Assembly (NCBI RefSeq): GCF_900109545.1 | Contig: NZ_FOAP01000004.1 | Coordinates: forward strand, 310,001-374,000 | Reading direction: 5' to 3' | Source of the DNA: Stigmatella aurantiaca | GTDB taxonomy: Bacteria; Myxococcota; Myxococcia; Myxococcales; Myxococcaceae | DNA: 64,000 nt | Part shown: in pieces, positions 46,665 through 57,015 of the stretch | Layout of the letters: each line of letters opens with the position of its first letter | How positions within the stretch are numbered: the first letter of the stretch is position 1 | Position numbers and translations under genes: made by a program | Notes under the pieces: model-generated | What the model saw: only the letters and a program-made list of their open reading frames with translations | Databases searched by the model: none | What the model was told of the DNA's origin: nothing

Positions 46665-47666
46665 ATGACGTCCACCGCCACCCAGAAGCTTCCGGCCTTC
46701 CGTCCCCGGGCCGCCGCGGCGCTCCAGCGCCTGACGGCCAGCCCCCAGCCATCCCAAGTCTTGGAGGTGATGGGGGAGATCGTCTCCCAGCTCATCGGGT
46801 GTGAGGAGTATGTGCTGCTGGCATTGAACCCGGGGACGATGGCCTTCTCGCACGTCGTCTCCATGGGGCTGACGCGGGAGCACGTCCAGGGCCTGCTGCG
46901 GCTCCAGGGCATCCTCGGCCAGGTGGCGCGCGGGGGCGTGCCGCACTTCAGCGGCCGGACCAGCGCCGCCGGGGCGAGCGTGCACGAGGCGGGGCTCACC
47001 GCGTGTATCCCCATCCGCCAGGGCGAGCGCATCTACGGGGTGCTCGCGCTCTTCCGGCTGCTGCCCCAGAAGTGGGGCCTGGAGGCGGAGGACCTCGAAC
47101 TGCTGACGCTCTTCGCGGAGAACGGGGTGCGGGCCTTCGCGGGGGAGCCGGCCGCGCTTCCGCCCGAGCGGGCCCCAGTCCCGGCACCGGCGCTGGCTCC
47201 GGCGGGCCTCCGCTCGCTCTACCTCCATCCGGGGGAGATCTTCGCCTCGAACACGCCCTCCGAGGTGACCACCGTCCTGGGCTCGTGCGTGGCGGTGTCG
47301 CTGTGGGACTCGCACCTGCGCCGGGGAGGGTTGAGCCACTTCCTGCTGCCCCGGGCGCCCCCGCTGCAGGCGCCGTCCATCCGCTATGGAGACCTGGCCA
47401 TTCCCACGCTCGTGAACCAATTGTCGCGGCTGGGCAGCAAGCGGCAGCACCTGCAAGCGGGGCTGTTCGGCGGGGCGGTGCTGGCGGGCGCGGCGCCCGA
47501 GACGGGGGCGAGCCTGGGCCAGCGCAACGCCCAGCTGGCCCGGGTGCTTCTGAAGGAACTGAACATTCCCCTCGTCGCCGAGGACGTGGGAGGCGCCTTC
47601 GGCCGCAAGTTACGCTTTCGCTCCGACGATGGGACGGTGTTGCTCAAGACGCTGAGGGGGGGATGA
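46665..47666 (+). CDS. GAF-CheD fusion, chemoreceptor glutamine deamidase-like
   Basis: 333 residues. Residues about 20-165 form a GAF-like sensor domain (GEIVSQLIGCEEYVLLALNP ... ACIPIRQGERIYGVLALFR). A Pro/Ala linker follows, then a CheD domain: TVLGSCVAVSLWDSHLRRGG, LSHFLLP, and GGAFGRKLRFRSDDG. The catalytic Cys and His of CheD are both present. CheD deamidates glutamines of chemoreceptors and interacts with CheC. Most CheD proteins are single-domain, so a GAF sensor fused to it may make deamidation responsive to a ligand. It is next to CheY-like and Hpt genes with no gap. Confidence 0.88.
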   Translation: MTSTATQKLPAFRPRAAAALQRLTASPQPSQVLEVMGEIVSQLIGCEEYVLLALNPGTMAFSHVVSMGLTREHVQGLLRLQGILGQVARGGVPHFSGRTSAAGASVHEAGLTACIPIRQGERIYGVLALFRLLPQKWGLEAEDLELLTLFAENGVRAFAGEPAALPPERAPVPAPALAPAGLRSLYLHPGEIFASNTPSEVTTVLGSCVAVSLWDSHLRRGGLSHFLLPRAPPLQAPSIRYGDLAIPTLVNQLSRLGSKRQHLQAGLFGGAVLAGAAPETGASLGQRNAQLARVLLKELNIPLVAEDVGGAFGRKLRFRSDDGTVLLKTLRGG

Positions 47667-48121
47667 TGCAGCTCGACAACATGGAGGCGCTCCGGGGGAC
47701 CTTCCGGGCCGAGGTCCGGGGGCTGCTTCAGGACATGGAGCGCTCCTGCCGCACACTGGAATCCCCGAGGGATGCCGAGGGGTTCAAGGGGTTGTTCCGC
47801 GCCGTTCATACCCTCCAGGGGAACTGCCGGATGATGGGGTTCCCGGAGGCCTCCGAGCTGGTGCACGCCGTGGAGCGGGTGCTGCAACTGTTCGTGGCGC
47901 GCGACTTGCCACCGGGGACCGCTGTGGCTTCGTTGCTGCTCCAGTCGGTGGAGGCGCTCCGCCTGCTGCTCGGGGAGCCGGGGGAAGGGCGGGGGAGGAC
48001 CGAGGTGGATCCCACCGCGCTCCAGGAGCGGCTCCTGCAACTGGTCCGGACGGGGGTAGGGCTGGGCCGGCCGGACGAGGTGCTGGCGGCGCCTCCGAGG
48101 GGAAGAGGTCCGGTGAGATGA
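47663..48121 (+). CDS. Histidine phosphotransfer (Hpt) domain protein
   Basis: 152 residues. A four-helix bundle with the phosphoacceptor His in FRAVHTLQGNCRMMGF, the pattern of CheA-type P1 domains (normally HTIKG or HSLKG). It lacks kinase domains, so it must take phosphate from another kinase. The C-terminus is Arg/Gly-rich. It overlaps the CheD gene by 4 bases (ATGA). The likely partner is the receiver encoded at the start of the operon. GAGGGGGG serves as ribosome binding site. Confidence 0.83.
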   Translation: MMQLDNMEALRGTFRAEVRGLLQDMERSCRTLESPRDAEGFKGLFRAVHTLQGNCRMMGFPEASELVHAVERVLQLFVARDLPPGTAVASLLLQSVEALRLLLGEPGEGRGRTEVDPTALQERLLQLVRTGVGLGRPDEVLAAPPRGRGPVR

Positions 48122-48158
48122 CCCAGACCCGGTGCTAAACTTGCCCCGAGGAGGTTCC

Positions 48159-50519
48159 ATGGCGGACGAGCGGAGCAAAGGGCAGGGGACGGCAGCGGGT
48201 TCACCCGGAGGGCGGCCGGCCGCCCTTCCCAGCGCTCAGCCACCGTTGGAGACGCGGCCTCCGGACATCGAGTCCGTGAAGACGGTCGCCGGGGGCATGC
48301 CCGCGGTGGTGTCCGCGCTTCAGCATGTCTATGGGCAGGCGGGGCCGGTGCGGGGCACCCAGCTGCTGCTGAAGATCAACCAGCAGGATGGCTTCGACTG
48401 CCCCGGGTGCGCGTGGCCCGAGCCGGACGGCCACCGCACCGTGACGGAGTTCTGCGAGAACGGCGCCAAGGCGGTGGCGGAGGAGGGCACCTTGGCGCGG
48501 GTGACGCCCGAGTTCTTCCGCCAGTGGAGCGTGGAGGCGCTGTCGCGGCAATCCGACATGTGGCTCGGGAAGCAGGGCCGCCTGACGCACCCCATGGTGC
48601 TGCGGGAGGGGGCCACCCACTACGAGCCGCTCTCGTGGGAAGAGGCGTTCGCGCTGGTGGCCGAGGAGCTCAACGCCCTGGGCTCGCCGGACGAGGCGTG
48701 CTTCTACACCTCGGGACGCACGAGCAATGAGGCGGCGTTCCTCTACCAGCTCTTCGTCCGGCAGTTCGGGACCAACAACCTGCCGGACTGTGCCGACCTG
48801 TGCCACGAGTCCAGCGGCGCGGCGCTCACCGAGACGGTCGGGATCGGCAAGGGCACGGTGACGCTGGAGGACTTCGAGAAGGCCGAGGCCATCTTCGTCA
48901 TCGGGCAGAACCCGGGCACCAACCACCCACGCATGCTCGTCTCGCTCCAGGAGGCGGCGCGGCGGGGGGCCCAGATTGTCAGCATCAACCCATTGCCGGA
49001 GACGGGCCTCAACCGGTTCAAGCATCCACAGGAGCCGTTGCAGCTCTTGGGCGGGCCCGGCACCGCTATCAACCGGCTGTGGCTCCAGGTGCGCGTCAAC
49101 GGGGACGTGGCGCTGCTCCAGGGGCTGGGCAAGGCGCTCCTGGAAGAGGACGCCAAGTTTCCGGGCCGGGTGCTGGCGCGGGACTTCATCTCCCAGCGCA
49201 CGGTGGGGTTCGAGGCGTATGCGGCGGCCCTGCGAGCCCTCTCGTGGGACGCCGTGGTGGAGCAGAGCGGGGTGCCGCGCGAGCAGATCCTCGCCGCGGC
49301 GGAGATCCTGGCCCGCTCGGAGAAGACGATCTTCTGTTGGGCGATGGGGCTGACCCAGCACCGCAACGCGGTGGCCAACATCCAGGAGGTGGTCAACCTG
49401 GCACTGCTGCGCGGCAGCGTGGGGAAGCCGGGCGCGGGGCTCTGCCCGGTGCGTGGCCACAGCAACGTGCAGGGCGATCGCACCATGGGCATCCTGGAGA
49501 AGCCTTCGGCCGCGTTCCTGGAGGCGCTGGAGCGGGAGTTCGGCTTCACGGCACCCCGGACACCCGGGCTGGACACCGTGGCCACCATTCGCGCCATGCA
49601 CGAGGGGCGGGTGAAGGTGCTCTTCGCGCTGGGGGGCAACTTCCTCTCCGCGACGCCGGACACGGAGTTCACCGCCGAGGCCCTGCGCCGCACGCGCCTC
49701 ACCGCGCACGTGTCCACCAAGCTCAACCGGGGGCACCTGATTCACGGCCGGCGGGCGCTCATTCTTCCGTGCCTGGGACGGACCGAGCGCGACGTCCAGG
49801 CAAGTGGGGCGCAGTTCGTCACGGTGGAGAACTCGATGGGGGTGGTGCATGCCTCGCGGGGCGCGGTAGAGCCTGCGGCGCCCACCCTGCGCAGCGAGCC
49901 AGACATCGTCGCCTCCCTGGCCCAGGCCGTCCTGGGCGCGCGCAGCCAGATGGACTGGACCGGCAAGGTGAAGGACTACGATTCCATCCGCGAGCTCATC
50001 TCCCAGACCGTTCCTGGCTTCTCACGCTTCAACCAGCGGGTCCGGGAACCGGGGGGCTTCTACCTGCCCAACGGGCCGCGCGAGGGGCGCTTCACCACGC
50101 CGGACGGCAAGGCGCACTTCACCGTGCACCCCCTGCCGCGCATCGAGCTGGAGCCTGGACAGCTCTTGATGATGACCCTGCGGAGTCACGATCAGTACAA
50201 CACCACGGTGTACGGGATGGATGACCGGTACCGGGGCATCCTCAATGGGCGGCGGGTGGTGATGATGAACCCGGAGGACATCCGGGCGCTCGGATTGGCG
50301 GAAGGGCAGAGCGTGGACCTGACGAGCCACTTCCAGGGGGAGACGCGCGTGGCGCGCCGCTTCGTGGTGGTGCCCTACCGGATTCCGCGCCGGTGCGCGG
50401 CGACCTACTTCCCCGAGACCAACGTGCTGGTGCCCATCGACAGCATCGCGGAGAAGAGCCGCACGCCCACCTCCAAGTCGGTGGTCATCAGTGTGGCCCC
50501 GGCCCAGGAGCTTGCCTGA
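48159..50519 (+). CDS. YdeP/FdhF-type molybdopterin oxidoreductase
   Basis: 786 residues, no signal peptide. The start has the Fdh-alpha-like motif DCPGCAWPEPD and the conserved RQSDMWLGKQGRLTHPM. The molybdopterin-dinucleotide domains include YTSGRTSNEAAFLYQLF, VIGQNPGTNHPRML and MTLRSHDQYNTTVYG. A C-terminal dinucleotide-binding domain ends with ETNVLVPIDS. This group resembles formate dehydrogenase alpha chains but its substrate is unknown; homologues such as YdeP are linked to acid resistance. No electron-transfer partner or FdhD is adjacent. GAGGAGG precedes the ATG at 48159. It ends convergent to a minus-strand gene. Confidence 0.9.
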   Translation: MADERSKGQGTAAGSPGGRPAALPSAQPPLETRPPDIESVKTVAGGMPAVVSALQHVYGQAGPVRGTQLLLKINQQDGFDCPGCAWPEPDGHRTVTEFCENGAKAVAEEGTLARVTPEFFRQWSVEALSRQSDMWLGKQGRLTHPMVLREGATHYEPLSWEEAFALVAEELNALGSPDEACFYTSGRTSNEAAFLYQLFVRQFGTNNLPDCADLCHESSGAALTETVGIGKGTVTLEDFEKAEAIFVIGQNPGTNHPRMLVSLQEAARRGAQIVSINPLPETGLNRFKHPQEPLQLLGGPGTAINRLWLQVRVNGDVALLQGLGKALLEEDAKFPGRVLARDFISQRTVGFEAYAAALRALSWDAVVEQSGVPREQILAAAEILARSEKTIFCWAMGLTQHRNAVANIQEVVNLALLRGSVGKPGAGLCPVRGHSNVQGDRTMGILEKPSAAFLEALEREFGFTAPRTPGLDTVATIRAMHEGRVKVLFALGGNFLSATPDTEFTAEALRRTRLTAHVSTKLNRGHLIHGRRALILPCLGRTERDVQASGAQFVTVENSMGVVHASRGAVEPAAPTLRSEPDIVASLAQAVLGARSQMDWTGKVKDYDSIRELISQTVPGFSRFNQRVREPGGFYLPNGPREGRFTTPDGKAHFTVHPLPRIELEPGQLLMMTLRSHDQYNTTVYGMDDRYRGILNGRRVVMMNPEDIRALGLAEGQSVDLTSHFQGETRVARRFVVVPYRIPRRCAATYFPETNVLVPIDSIAEKSRTPTSKSVVISVAPAQELA

Positions 50520-50528
50520 GTGGTGGTT

Positions 50529-51395
50529 TCACACAGCGTGGGCCACCTCGAGCGCGAAGCCTTTGGCCTTCTCCTTCACCAGGACTTCGCGCAGCTTCTG
50601 AGAGATGAGAAGCCGGGGCTCGGGGCGTAGTTCGCCCCGCCTGACGCCAAACAGCTTGTCGGTGCGCCACCAGTCGCTGGTGTCCAAGCTATCCCGCTCG
50701 ACGGTCAGCTCCGAAATCTGGTTGAGCCCGGCAAGGTGTCCGTTGGGACAGCGGTGTTCGCCTTCGGCATCCAGTTCGAAAGGGTGAACACCGGCGACGG
50801 TTCGCGCATGGAGCCGTGCGGGCTTGGACGTGATGACGAGTTGCCTCCAATCCGAGGGCTCGGCCCCGTGGCGTCCGTGGTGCAGCACAGGCTGGTAGTC
50901 CGCTCCGCGGATGCCGCGTTCCACCAATGCATCCGCCAGCCGTAGCGAGACCACAAGCTCTCCCGCAATCGTCTGCGCAAAGTCCTTCCCCTTGGGAATG
51001 CGCCGCGTGTCGAGGGTGAGCGGGGTGACTTGCCGGGCGCCACTGCCGCAATGCGCGCAGGCCACGGATTCGTCGTACCCGGTACCGCACAGAGTGCCCG
51101 GAGGCTCGAAGTAGGAGCGGATGGCGAGGTTCAGGAGTTCTGCAGCCTGGAGTTCCTTTGCGGAATAGCTCCGGTGGATGCGCCAATAGGTGAAGAAGAC
51201 ACCGCCCCTCCGGCGGTGCTCCTGCTCAAGCTCCTGGATGTGCCGCACCTGCGGATCGGAAAGGGGCAGGACGACCTTGCGGAGGGCCTCTCCCAGGGGC
51301 ACGCCGAGGTCTGGCTCCAGGAACTGTCGCGCACGCTCCTCGGTGATCCGAAACTCGATGGTCTCGCGCATGGTGATGGCGGGCGGGACAAGCAT
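50529..51395 (-). CDS. Hypothetical protein with CxxCG zinc-ribbon-like motif
   Basis: 288 residues. The centre has CAHCGSG and, later, RCPNGH, which could together hold a zinc ion. It resembles in outline the myxobacterial double-CxxCG paralogous family, but I am not sure. The rest is mixed alpha/beta with no catalytic motif. It follows a small XRE regulator gene by 24 bases, without a clear ribosome binding site. Codon use is less GC3-biased than its neighbours. The pairing with an XRE gene and the codon use suggest a small accessory module, possibly toxin-antitoxin-like, but this is inference. Confidence 0.7.
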   Translation of the reverse strand: MLVPPAITMRETIEFRITEERARQFLEPDLGVPLGEALRKVVLPLSDPQVRHIQELEQEHRRRGGVFFTYWRIHRSYSAKELQAAELLNLAIRSYFEPPGTLCGTGYDESVACAHCGSGARQVTPLTLDTRRIPKGKDFAQTIAGELVVSLRLADALVERGIRGADYQPVLHHGRHGAEPSDWRQLVITSKPARLHARTVAGVHPFELDAEGEHRCPNGHLAGLNQISELTVERDSLDTSDWWRTDKLFGVRRGELRPEPRLLISQKLREVLVKEKAKGFALEVAHAV

Positions 51396-51419
51396 TTCTG
51401 AGGGGTGCTGTGGCTCTCT

Positions 51420-51650
51420 CTAATCCTGGAGATCCTGCAGGTCGGGCAGGTCGTCCGGATCAATCTTCAGCAGGACGCACAGCCGCGTCAGCGTGGAGAC
51501 GCTGGGCAGCAAGCGGCCCCGCTCGATGCCCCCATACGTCATCGGGTGCAACTCGACGCGGGCGGCGATCTCCTCTTGGCTGAGCCCTGTCTTTTCGCGC
51601 GCCTCCCGCAGGGCGGTACCGAGGGCCAGGGCCCGTTGTCTCTGACTCAT
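51420..51650 (-). CDS. XRE-family helix-turn-helix regulator
   Basis: 76 residues, just a DNA-binding domain. The HTH reads ALREAREKTGLSQEEIAARVELH, MTYGGIERGRLLPSVSTLTRLC. The C-terminal end repeats DLPDLQDLQD. It probably represses its own promoter and the downstream CxxCG gene. The start is the ATG at 51650 (MSQRQRAL). The unit is divergent from the pseudokinase gene. Confidence 0.85.
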   Translation of the reverse strand: MSQRQRALALGTALREAREKTGLSQEEIAARVELHPMTYGGIERGRLLPSVSTLTRLCVLLKIDPDDLPDLQDLQD

Positions 51651-51818
51651 GGGCGGCAGACTCCGTTGGAACCCACAGCGTACGCCATCGCGCGCGCGGC
51701 GTCTTTCCACTCGATCTTTCAATCCGAGGCAACTCTCGACGTAGAGTGGCCGTAAATTTACCTTCAGGGTTGTCCTGCGGGAGCCCGTGCCTCCCCAGAG
51801 GAAAGAGGAGCCTTGTCC

Positions 51819-52982
51819 ATGCCGAGCCCGCCCCCGGGCCACCCCCCGGCCTCCGGTCCGGTCCTGCTGCAGTCCGGGCACACGACCTACGAACTCATCC
51901 GTCCCCTGGAGAAGACCTGGCACGGAGAGCTGCTGCTGGCCCGGCGGCACTTCGACAAGACCTCCGGCGACTATGTCGTGCTCAAGCGCCTGAGCCGCGA
52001 CTGCCGCGAGGAGGACTACCGGCGCCTCATGGAGGAGGTGGCCGTCACCTCGCGCCTCCACCACCCCGGCATCGCCGGGCTGCACGACGTGCAGGGCACC
52101 ACGGGCGATCCCTACCTTGTCCTGGAGCACGTGGAGGGCCACCGGCTGGAGTCCCTCCTGGAGCTCTCCGCCCTGACGGGCAAGGTCCTCTCGGAGGCCT
52201 TTGCCTGCTACCTGGGCGTCGAGGTGGCCGACGCGCTTCACCATGCCCATGAGCTCACCAGCGAGGAGGGGCGCTGGCTGCGGCTGGTCCACCGCAACGT
52301 GTCGCCCCTCACCCTGGTGGTGGGCCGCCGCGGTGAGGTGAAGCTCACCGACTTCGGCACCGTCTGGTCCACGCTGCCCGGGCGCCAGCCCACCGAGGAC
52401 GACGTGCTGCCGGGCAACCTCGCCTATTCCTCGCCCGAGCTGACCCGCAAGGGGATGCTGGATGGGCGCACGGATCAGTTCTCGCTCGGGGCGGTGCTCT
52501 TCCACGTGCTCACCGGCAGGCCGCTGGTGGACGGCGCCGAGCGGCTCTCCCTGGAGATGCGCGATCTGCGGCGGCGCATGGACGAGGCGCAGGCCCTGGG
52601 GCCCCGGGACCGGGCCGGCGTGGTGCTCGCCGCGGATCTGAAGACGCAGCTGCGCACCCTCACCGAGGGCTTCGTCCAGCGCATCCGGGCGCTGAGCGCG
52701 CGGGACGTGGCGGAGGCCACGCGCATGTTGCCCACGGGCCTGCGCCCCCTGCTGCGCAAGTCCCTGGCGCCCCGGCGCAGCGACCGCTATGCCTCGTGCG
52801 CGGAGTTCGGCCACGAGCTGCGCATGCACCTGTTCCGCCTGGGGCCCATGTACGGGCGGCCCGAGGCCGAGCGCGAGGTGACGGCCCTGGTCCGCGCCGC
52901 CCCGCGCCTGCGCCCCCGGGGGCCTTTGCCCCGGCGCGTCGCCCCGCCAGAGAAGCGGCGCAAGCGGGATTCCTCCCCGTAG
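51819..52982 (+). CDS. Serine/threonine protein kinase-like protein, predicted pseudokinase
   Basis: 387 residues, cytoplasmic. The Hanks-type kinase fold is clear: the beta3 Lys in YVVLKRL, YLVLEHVEG at the hinge, LTDFGTVW (the DFG metal Asp present), YSSPELTRKG and DQFSLGAVLFHVLTG. The catalytic loop is changed: LVHRNVSPLTLVV has Asn where the catalytic Asp of HRD belongs, and Thr where the metal-binding Asn belongs. It is therefore predicted to be catalytically dead or strongly impaired. The C-terminus is basic (RRVAPPEKRRKRD). It may act as a scaffold or regulator of true kinases. The ATG at 51819 has GAGGAG upstream. Confidence 0.88.
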   Translation: MPSPPPGHPPASGPVLLQSGHTTYELIRPLEKTWHGELLLARRHFDKTSGDYVVLKRLSRDCREEDYRRLMEEVAVTSRLHHPGIAGLHDVQGTTGDPYLVLEHVEGHRLESLLELSALTGKVLSEAFACYLGVEVADALHHAHELTSEEGRWLRLVHRNVSPLTLVVGRRGEVKLTDFGTVWSTLPGRQPTEDDVLPGNLAYSSPELTRKGMLDGRTDQFSLGAVLFHVLTGRPLVDGAERLSLEMRDLRRRMDEAQALGPRDRAGVVLAADLKTQLRTLTEGFVQRIRALSARDVAEATRMLPTGLRPLLRKSLAPRRSDRYASCAEFGHELRMHLFRLGPMYGRPEAEREVTALVRAAPRLRPRGPLPRRVAPPEKRRKRDSSP

Positions 52983-53055
52983 GGGGGGAGGGTGGTTGGC
53001 GGGGAGGCATTCGCTGTGTTACGCCGACCCGTCTCTCGATTGACAGGAGCCGTGG

Positions 53056-53463
53056 ATGGATCGCCGTCAGATCCGCGTCGTCGGCGCGATGCTTCAGAAC
53101 GAAGAAGGGCGCTACCTCATCACCCAGCGTCCGCCCAAGGCCTCGCTGCCCCTGCTCTGGGAGTTTCCCGGAGGCCGCGTGGAGGAGGGCGAGACGGATC
53201 CCGAGGCCCTGGCACGGGAAATCCAGGAGGAGATGGGCGTCGCCGTCGTGGTGCTCGAGCAGGCGATGCACACCCGCCACGAGTACCCGTCCTATGACAT
53301 CGACTTCCGCGTCTTCCGCTGCAAGTTGAGCAACCCGGCAGCCCCCATCCGGCACCTGCGCGTGCATGACCACCGCTGGGTGTTGCTGGAGGAAATGTCC
53401 AACTACCGGTTCCCCGATGCGGATGCGCGGACCCTGGCGAAGCTGCTCGATCTGGACACCTGA
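53056..53463 (+). CDS. MutT-like Nudix hydrolase
   Basis: 135 residues. The Nudix box is GGRVEEGETDPEALAREIQE plus EMGV, matching GX5EX7REUXEEXGU fully. The start RRQIRVVGAMLQNEEGRYLITQRP is typical of 8-oxo-dGTP diphosphatase (MutT). It removes oxidised nucleotides before they enter DNA. GACAGGAGC precedes the ATG. The next gene starts one base after its stop, so they are co-transcribed. Confidence 0.9.
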   Translation: MDRRQIRVVGAMLQNEEGRYLITQRPPKASLPLLWEFPGGRVEEGETDPEALAREIQEEMGVAVVVLEQAMHTRHEYPSYDIDFRVFRCKLSNPAAPIRHLRVHDHRWVLLEEMSNYRFPDADARTLAKLLDLDT

Positions 53464-53464
53464 C

Positions 53465-54397
53465 GTGGGCCGCCTGGTGGGGGGGCTGCTCGTGGGCCTT
53501 CTCGCGGCCTGCTCGAGCTCGAAGCCGCCCCCACCGGCCGCCCCGGACGCGGGCGTGCCGCCCCAGGGGCCCCCCGCGGAAGGCCTGCCCGGCTGCCTCC
53601 TGTACGGAGTGCCCGAGCGCACGGGCGCGGTGCCCCCGGAGCTGCCCGAGCTGTCGGGGCTGGCCGCCAGCACGCGCCACCCGGGCGCCTTCTGGGCCCA
53701 CAACGACTCGGACAATGGCTTCCACCTCTATGCCATCGACGAGACGGGCAAGCGGCTGGCCACCCTCACGCTCACGGGGGCCACTCCGCGCGACATCGAG
53801 GACGTCGCCGTGGGGCCTTGTGAGCCCCGGCCGGGGGCCGCTTCTTGTATCTACCTGGCCGACATCGGCGACAACCTCCTGAGCCGGGAAGAGGTGCGCC
53901 TGCTCCGGCTGCCAGAGCCCGAGCAGCTGGCCGATGCCACCCTCGCCGTTGAGCCGCTGGCGTTCGTGTACCCGGATGGGCACCACAATGCCGAGGCGCT
54001 CATCATGAATCCGAGCACGGGCCAGCTGGCCGTCATCACCAAGACCCTGGAGTCGCTGGGCCACCTCTACCTCCTGGAGGGGCTGGCCCCTGGGCAGACA
54101 GGCCGGGCCACCCGGCTGGGCACGTTCCAGGCCCCCTCGGAGATGGACCGCATGACGACGGGGGCGTCGCTGCACCCCTCCGGAGAGCGTCTGCTGCTTC
54201 GCACTTACACGCGCGTGTGGGAGGTGCGGATGCCGCAGGCCCAGGGCCTCGGAGACTTCCTCGAGGGCCAGGTGGTGGAGGTGCCCGGCGCCAGTCAGGC
54301 CCAAGCCGAGGCCATCGCGTTCCTGGCGGATGGAAACGGCTATCTGCTGGGCTCGGAGTTCACGGGCCAACCGCTCTATCGCACTTTGTGCCGATGA
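53465..54397 (+). CDS. Lipoprotein of unknown function, beta-propeller-like
   Basis: 310 residues from GTG at 53465. The N-terminus VGRLVGGLLVGLLAACSSS ends in a lipobox (LAAC), so it is an exported lipoprotein with a Pro-rich linker. The mature part has repeated strand units and motifs such as LSGLAASTRHPGAFWAHNDSD, DIEDVAVGP, YLADIGDN and AEALIMNPSTGQLAVITK, resembling a phytase-like or esterase-like beta-propeller. The acidic clusters could bind calcium. The function is not known. It begins 1 base after mutT. Confidence 0.78.
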   Translation: MGRLVGGLLVGLLAACSSSKPPPPAAPDAGVPPQGPPAEGLPGCLLYGVPERTGAVPPELPELSGLAASTRHPGAFWAHNDSDNGFHLYAIDETGKRLATLTLTGATPRDIEDVAVGPCEPRPGAASCIYLADIGDNLLSREEVRLLRLPEPEQLADATLAVEPLAFVYPDGHHNAEALIMNPSTGQLAVITKTLESLGHLYLLEGLAPGQTGRATRLGTFQAPSEMDRMTTGASLHPSGERLLLRTYTRVWEVRMPQAQGLGDFLEGQVVEVPGASQAQAEAIAFLADGNGYLLGSEFTGQPLYRTLCR

Positions 54398-54402
54398 CAG
54401 CC

Positions 54403-54440
54403 CGTTGACACGTTGACAAGGGGGACACGGCGCTCGGGTT
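54403..54440 (+). promoter_or_regulatory. Candidate promoter with tandem CGTTGACA repeats before the second ftsH
   Basis: CGTTGACA occurs twice in a row (54403-54410 and 54411-54418). The second TTGACA (54413-54418) is followed after 16 bases by CGGGTT (54435-54440), similar in spacing to the grpE and pilZ promoters here. Confidence 0.35.
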
Positions 54441-54522
54441 GACGGACTGACGAAGGTGACCATCTTTGGCCCGCAGGTGTGATGCCTTGCCACATGGGCA
54501 AGGCCCCGGGGGAGGGGCGAGC

Positions 54523-56577
<2,055 letters not shown>

Positions 56578-56596
56578 TCGCTTGCTTGAGGAGCAC

Positions 56597-56634
56597 GCAG
56601 GGGGCCTGTTGTCCGGGCCCCCTGCGGCATTTTC
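56597..56634 (+). terminator. Terminator after the second ftsH
   Basis: A perfect 10-bp stem, GCAGGGGGCC (56597-56606) with GGCCCCCTGC (56616-56625), then GGCATTTTC. The T-run is short but the stem is strong. Confidence 0.6.
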
Positions 56635-56673
56635 GGGGACGGATTAGCTTGGAATGAAGAGGAGGTGGCTTCC

Positions 56674-56919
56674 GTGGAGAACAGGATTGGGAAGAGCTAC
56701 ATGGCCCGGAAAGCGCTGTTCGCCAAGGGGCTGAGGGATGGGCGGCTCACGGTGCAGGAAATCGAAGAAGCCCTGCCCTCGGGCACACTCACCGCGGCGG
56801 AGCGTTGGCTGCTGTACTACTCGCTGCGCGCCGCGCAGGTGGAAATCATCGACGAGGTGACCGGGCAGGTGGACCACGGGTTCCTTCAGGAGCACGAGTC
56901 CGCGCCCTCCGAGCATTAG
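56674..56919 (+). CDS. Small protein resembling sigma-70 region 1.1
   Basis: 81 residues from GTG at 56674 with GAGGAGG at good spacing. The pattern RKALFAKGLRDGRLTVQEIE, EALPSGTLTAAERWLLYYSLR, QVEIIDEVTG follows the sigma-70 region 1.1 pattern: a helix with Gly, LTxxEI, an LP turn, then a helix ending IEVVDE. No other sigma regions are present. Region 1.1 is a DNA-mimic that blocks free sigma from binding promoters, so a free-standing copy could modulate RNA polymerase. That is inference; similarity is by eye. It lies between ftsH and grpE. Confidence 0.7.
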   Translation: MENRIGKSYMARKALFAKGLRDGRLTVQEIEEALPSGTLTAAERWLLYYSLRAAQVEIIDEVTGQVDHGFLQEHESAPSEH

Positions 56920-56931
56920 TGGGGTCGCGCG

Positions 56932-56959
56932 TTGACAGGCCGGGGCTGCCGGTTAGGTT
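56932..56959 (+). promoter_or_regulatory. Promoter for grpE
   Basis: TTGACA (56932-56937), a 16-base spacer and TAGGTT (56954-56959). The same form, TTGACT-N16-TAGGTT, lies upstream of the pilZ-domain gene, which supports both. Confidence 0.5.
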
Positions 56960-57015
56960 CGGCCTGTTCAGCGATGTAGGAATTCGACGACACCCATACT
57001 CGGCGCAGGTTCGAC

